From Gammaproteobacteria bacterium (lineage in GTDB: Bacteria > Pseudomonadota > Gammaproteobacteria > Xanthomonadales > Wenzhouxiangellaceae): a stretch of 7,323 nucleotides of DNA. The stretch covers positions 1 through 7,323 of the forward strand of contig PWWM01000253.1 of the NCBI GenBank assembly GCA_003561495.1. Reading direction: 5' to 3'. The translations under genes were made by a program, and so were the position numbers. The notes under the pieces were generated by a model that ran no database searches, was not told the DNA's origin, and worked only from the letters and a program-made list of their open reading frames with translations. Positions 5,309-7,323 of the stretch are shown here, piece by piece; position 1 is the stretch's first letter, and every line of letters begins with the position of its first letter.

Positions 5309-6595
5309 TCAATGATCATGCTGCCCTCCCATGCGGTCGTGGCCGGCGCGGATGTTGGCTTCGGAGTCGATCAGGAACTGGCCGGAGGTGACGACCGTTT
5401 CACCTTCTTCCAGGCCGTGGAGGATTTCGGTGTAGGGGCCGGATTCCAGGCCGGGGTGGATTTCGCGGATGCTGAAGCGGCCTTCTGCTTCGCGGATGAC
5501 CACGCGTTCCTCGGTGCCGGTGCGGATGATGGCTTCGGTGGGCACGATCAACAGGTTTTCCTTGGGTCCACCGAAGATGGTCACACCGGCCCAATCACCA
5601 GGGCGCAGGGTGCCGTTGGAGTTGTCCAGTACCACGCGCACCCTTGCAGTGCGGGTTGTTGGCGAAAGTTCTGGGTAGATGTAGTCGACCTGTCCGCGCA
5701 AGCGCTCTTCGGGGTGGCTGGTGCGCTGGATCTGAACGATCTGGTCTTTGGCCAGCCAGTCGATCTGGCCGCCGAATACATCGGCGATCAGCCAGACCGT
5801 GCCCGGATCCGCAATCTGCAGGATCTCGGTGCCGGGTACGACGAACATTCCCAGTCGCACGTCCATGTCGGAGACATAGCCATCGCGTTCGGCGTACCAC
5901 GGCACCCAGGTCATGACCTGGCGATCGCGTTCGAGCCGGTCGATGACCCGGTCCTGCATGTCGAGGACTTCCAGGCGTTGACGTGCCGCCTGGGCCAAAG
6001 AGTCACGCTCTGAACGCAAGGCCTGCAGGAATTCCTCCTGCATGTTGACCAGTTCACTCGAGTACAGTGTAAACAATCTCTGACCGCGGTCGATGGTCTC
6101 CCCAATGGCGTTGACATCGAGCTCGCCGATCCAGCCTTCCACTCTGGGGTGGATATGGCTGAGTCCGGATGGATCGATCTCGATGCGTCCGATGGTGTCG
6201 ATGCGTCGAAACAGGCGGCTGCGCCGGACCTCATAGGTTCTGATGTTCATGGTCTGCAACACGCCGGGCGACAGTTCGACCGAAATTTCGCCATCTTCAG
6301 CACGCTGGCGTTCGACCAGGTTCATGCCGCAGATCGGGCATCGGCCGGGTTCATCACGCACGATCTGGGGGTGCATGGGACAGGTGTAGTAACTGCTCTG
6401 GCCCAAAGCGCGATCGGCCAGTGTCTGACCGTTGTCGCCGTTGTGATTGTGATCGTGATCGTGATCATGCTCATGTTCATGAGCCTGGTGCTCGTTAGGG
6501 TCGTGATGAGCATGCTCATCGTGGTCATTGCCACAACCGACCAGCATCAGGGTTGCGATCGTTACGGTAGTCAGAAAAATTCGGGTCGTTTTCAT
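5309..6595 (-). CDS. cusB: CusB-type periplasmic adaptor lipoprotein with His-rich segment and heavy-metal-binding domain
   Basis: This membrane-fusion protein (428 residues) links the RND pump to the outer-membrane channel. Residues 1-20 are a lipoprotein signal with lipobox LVGC, so Cys21 is the probable lipidated residue. Residues 25-51 hold 12 histidines alternating with Asp and Glu. Residues 69-93 form a heavy-metal-binding domain with CPMHP at 72-76 and CPICGM at 86-91. The adaptor body follows: a barrel/lipoyl half-motif at HIHPRVEGWIGELDV (147-161), a helical hairpin at about 180-228, a second lipoyl half at ERDGYVSDMDVRLGMFVVPG, then the RLRGQVDYIYPELSPTTRT barrel and a membrane-proximal C-terminal domain. 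The end is again His-containing (GGQHDH). The start is set by GGAGGA (6602-6607 plus strand as TCCTCC), six bases before the ATG. The ATG overlaps the upstream gene's stop in an ATGA, implying translational coupling. Binding of copper or silver is inferred from family and context. Confidence 0.93.
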   Translation of the reverse strand: MKTTRIFLTTVTIATLMLVGCGNDHDEHAHHDPNEHQAHEHEHDHDHDHNHNGDNGQTLADRALGQSSYYTCPMHPQIVRDEPGRCPICGMNLVERQRAEDGEISVELSPGVLQTMNIRTYEVRRSRLFRRIDTIGRIEIDPSGLSHIHPRVEGWIGELDVNAIGETIDRGQRLFTLYSSELVNMQEEFLQALRSERDSLAQAARQRLEVLDMQDRVIDRLERDRQVMTWVPWYAERDGYVSDMDVRLGMFVVPGTEILQIADPGTVWLIADVFGGQIDWLAKDQIVQIQRTSHPEERLRGQVDYIYPELSPTTRTARVRVVLDNSNGTLRPGDWAGVTIFGGPKENLLIVPTEAIIRTGTEERVVIREAEGRFSIREIHPGLESGPYTEILHGLEEGETVVTSGQFLIDSEANIRAGHDRMGGQHDH

Positions 6596-7323
6596 GGGGA
6601 GTCCTCCGCGGCAAGCCAGGTCAGTTCGACGCGAGCGCGCAGCACGGCCAGCCGGGTTTCGATCAGTTCAATGCGTTGTTCCAATTCGGCCAATCGCGTC
6701 CTTACCAGTTCGTCGAAGGTGGCCCGGTCGCTGCGATAAGCCTGCAGCGTGGATTCCAGCGTCAGTTCGGCTTCGGGCAATATGTATTCCTCAAGCAGTT
6801 CGAGTCGCCGCTGGTAGTTGTCGGCAGCGGCGCGCTGGTTCAGGAAGCGGCCCTGCCATTCCTGAAGGCGCAGTTGGTGGTCCTGCGATCTGGCATCGGC
6901 TTCCGCTTCGGCGGCAGCCACGCGCCGATCCTGGCGGTTGCCGGTAAACAGCGGCAGGCTCATGGAAACCATGCCGAACAGCTTGTCGGACATGCGTCCA
7001 CCCATGGGATCAGAGCCGCGCTGATGCCCATAACCCGCCTCGATCATCCACATGGGGCGATAGGCCTGGCGCGCCAGTTCGACCTCGATGCGACCGGTTT
7101 CGGCGCGCAGGGCTTGTGCCTGGACAGCCGGATGGTTTGCAAGTCGCGTGTAGTCGTCGCGTGGAGGAAGGGCGCGATCCCAGTTTGGCAAGTCAGGTTT
7201 TTGCTCACCATTCGGCCAGTGGCCGGTCCAGCGCGCCAGTCGGCTGGCGGCATCTTCCAGTGCCGTGATGCGATCCAGAACCCGTCGGGCCTGCACCGAG
7301 CGTTCCAGGCGGGCCTGGTCCAC
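6592..7323 (-). CDS. cusC: TolC/CusC-type outer-membrane efflux protein, partial (C-terminal part)
   Basis: The frame is open at the right window edge, so the N terminus is missing; the first visible codon, GTG at 7321-7323, is an internal valine. About 243 residues remain, roughly the C-terminal half of a 450-residue outer-membrane factor. Visible family features are a periplasmic coiled-coil region, the beta-barrel strands around MWMIEAGYGHQRG and MVSMSLPLFTGNRQDRR, the long Ala/Glu/Arg-rich helical repeat that follows, and a terminal helix ending RLAVLRARVELTWLAAEDSP. LPLF followed by a short linker and an Ala/Glu-rich helix is typical of TolC-family channels in metal efflux operons. It forms the trimeric exit duct for the CusBA complex. 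It is the first visible gene of the operon, and its stop overlaps the cusB start by four bases. The operon promoter and any copper-responsive operator lie outside the window. Confidence 0.85.
   Translation of the reverse strand: MDQARLERSVQARRVLDRITALEDAASRLARWTGHWPNGEQKPDLPNWDRALPPRDDYTRLANHPAVQAQALRAETGRIEVELARQAYRPMWMIEAGYGHQRGSDPMGGRMSDKLFGMVSMSLPLFTGNRQDRRVAAAEAEADARSQDHQLRLQEWQGRFLNQRAAADNYQRRLELLEEYILPEAELTLESTLQAYRSDRATFDELVRTRLAELEQRIELIETRLAVLRARVELTWLAAEDSP

Noticed and set aside
5276..6013. Plus-strand open frame of 245 codons opposite cusB
   Set aside because: It is the antisense of a well-supported adaptor gene; the translation has no family features.

Overview
The window reads as part of a GC-rich Gram-negative, most likely gammaproteobacterial, chromosome. 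LolA (outer-membrane lipoprotein sorting) and a tripartite RND efflux system both require an outer membrane. Finer placement is a guess: several families of heptanucleotide tandem repeats plus this gene set would suit a Chromatiales- or Wenzhouxiangella-like lineage, but no marker in the window proves it.

Layout. Bases 2-57 are eight exact tandem copies of CCGTAAA, running almost to the start codon of lolA (66-674, +). A short spacer with a good sigma70-like promoter leads to a 77-residue, two-helix membrane protein of unknown function (834-1067, +), followed by a hairpin terminator. The rest lies on the minus strand as one convergent operon, read from the right edge leftwards: the C-terminal half of a TolC/CusC-type outer-membrane factor (>7323-6592), a CusB-type periplasmic adaptor lipoprotein (6595-5309), a CusA-type heavy-metal RND pump (5213-2058), and a membrane-anchored mono-haem cytochrome c with a histidine-rich tail (1945-1229).

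How the genes work together. The three Cus genes encode a complete trans-envelope Cu(I)/Ag(I) exporter. CusA keeps the three periplasmic methionines that form the copper site in E. coli CusA. The adaptor carries a His-rich segment and a Cys/Met heavy-metal-binding module near its lipidated N terminus. The fourth gene adds a haem protein with 23 histidines in 42 residues, so two separate His-rich metal-binding arms would face the periplasm. A redox or metal-buffering role for the cytochrome alongside the pump is inferred.

The most unusual layer is the repeats. Three different 7-bp tandem families occur in 7.3 kb: CCGTAAA before lolA, AGACGGG and CCTTGTT between cusB and cusA, and a second AGACGGG-family tract inside the cusA reading frame, where it adds a short cytoplasmic loop. 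A separate 83-bp imperfect palindrome lies between cusA and the cytochrome gene. No regulator, RNA gene, CRISPR array or transposase gene is visible, and no gene-free stretch exceeds 300 bases.
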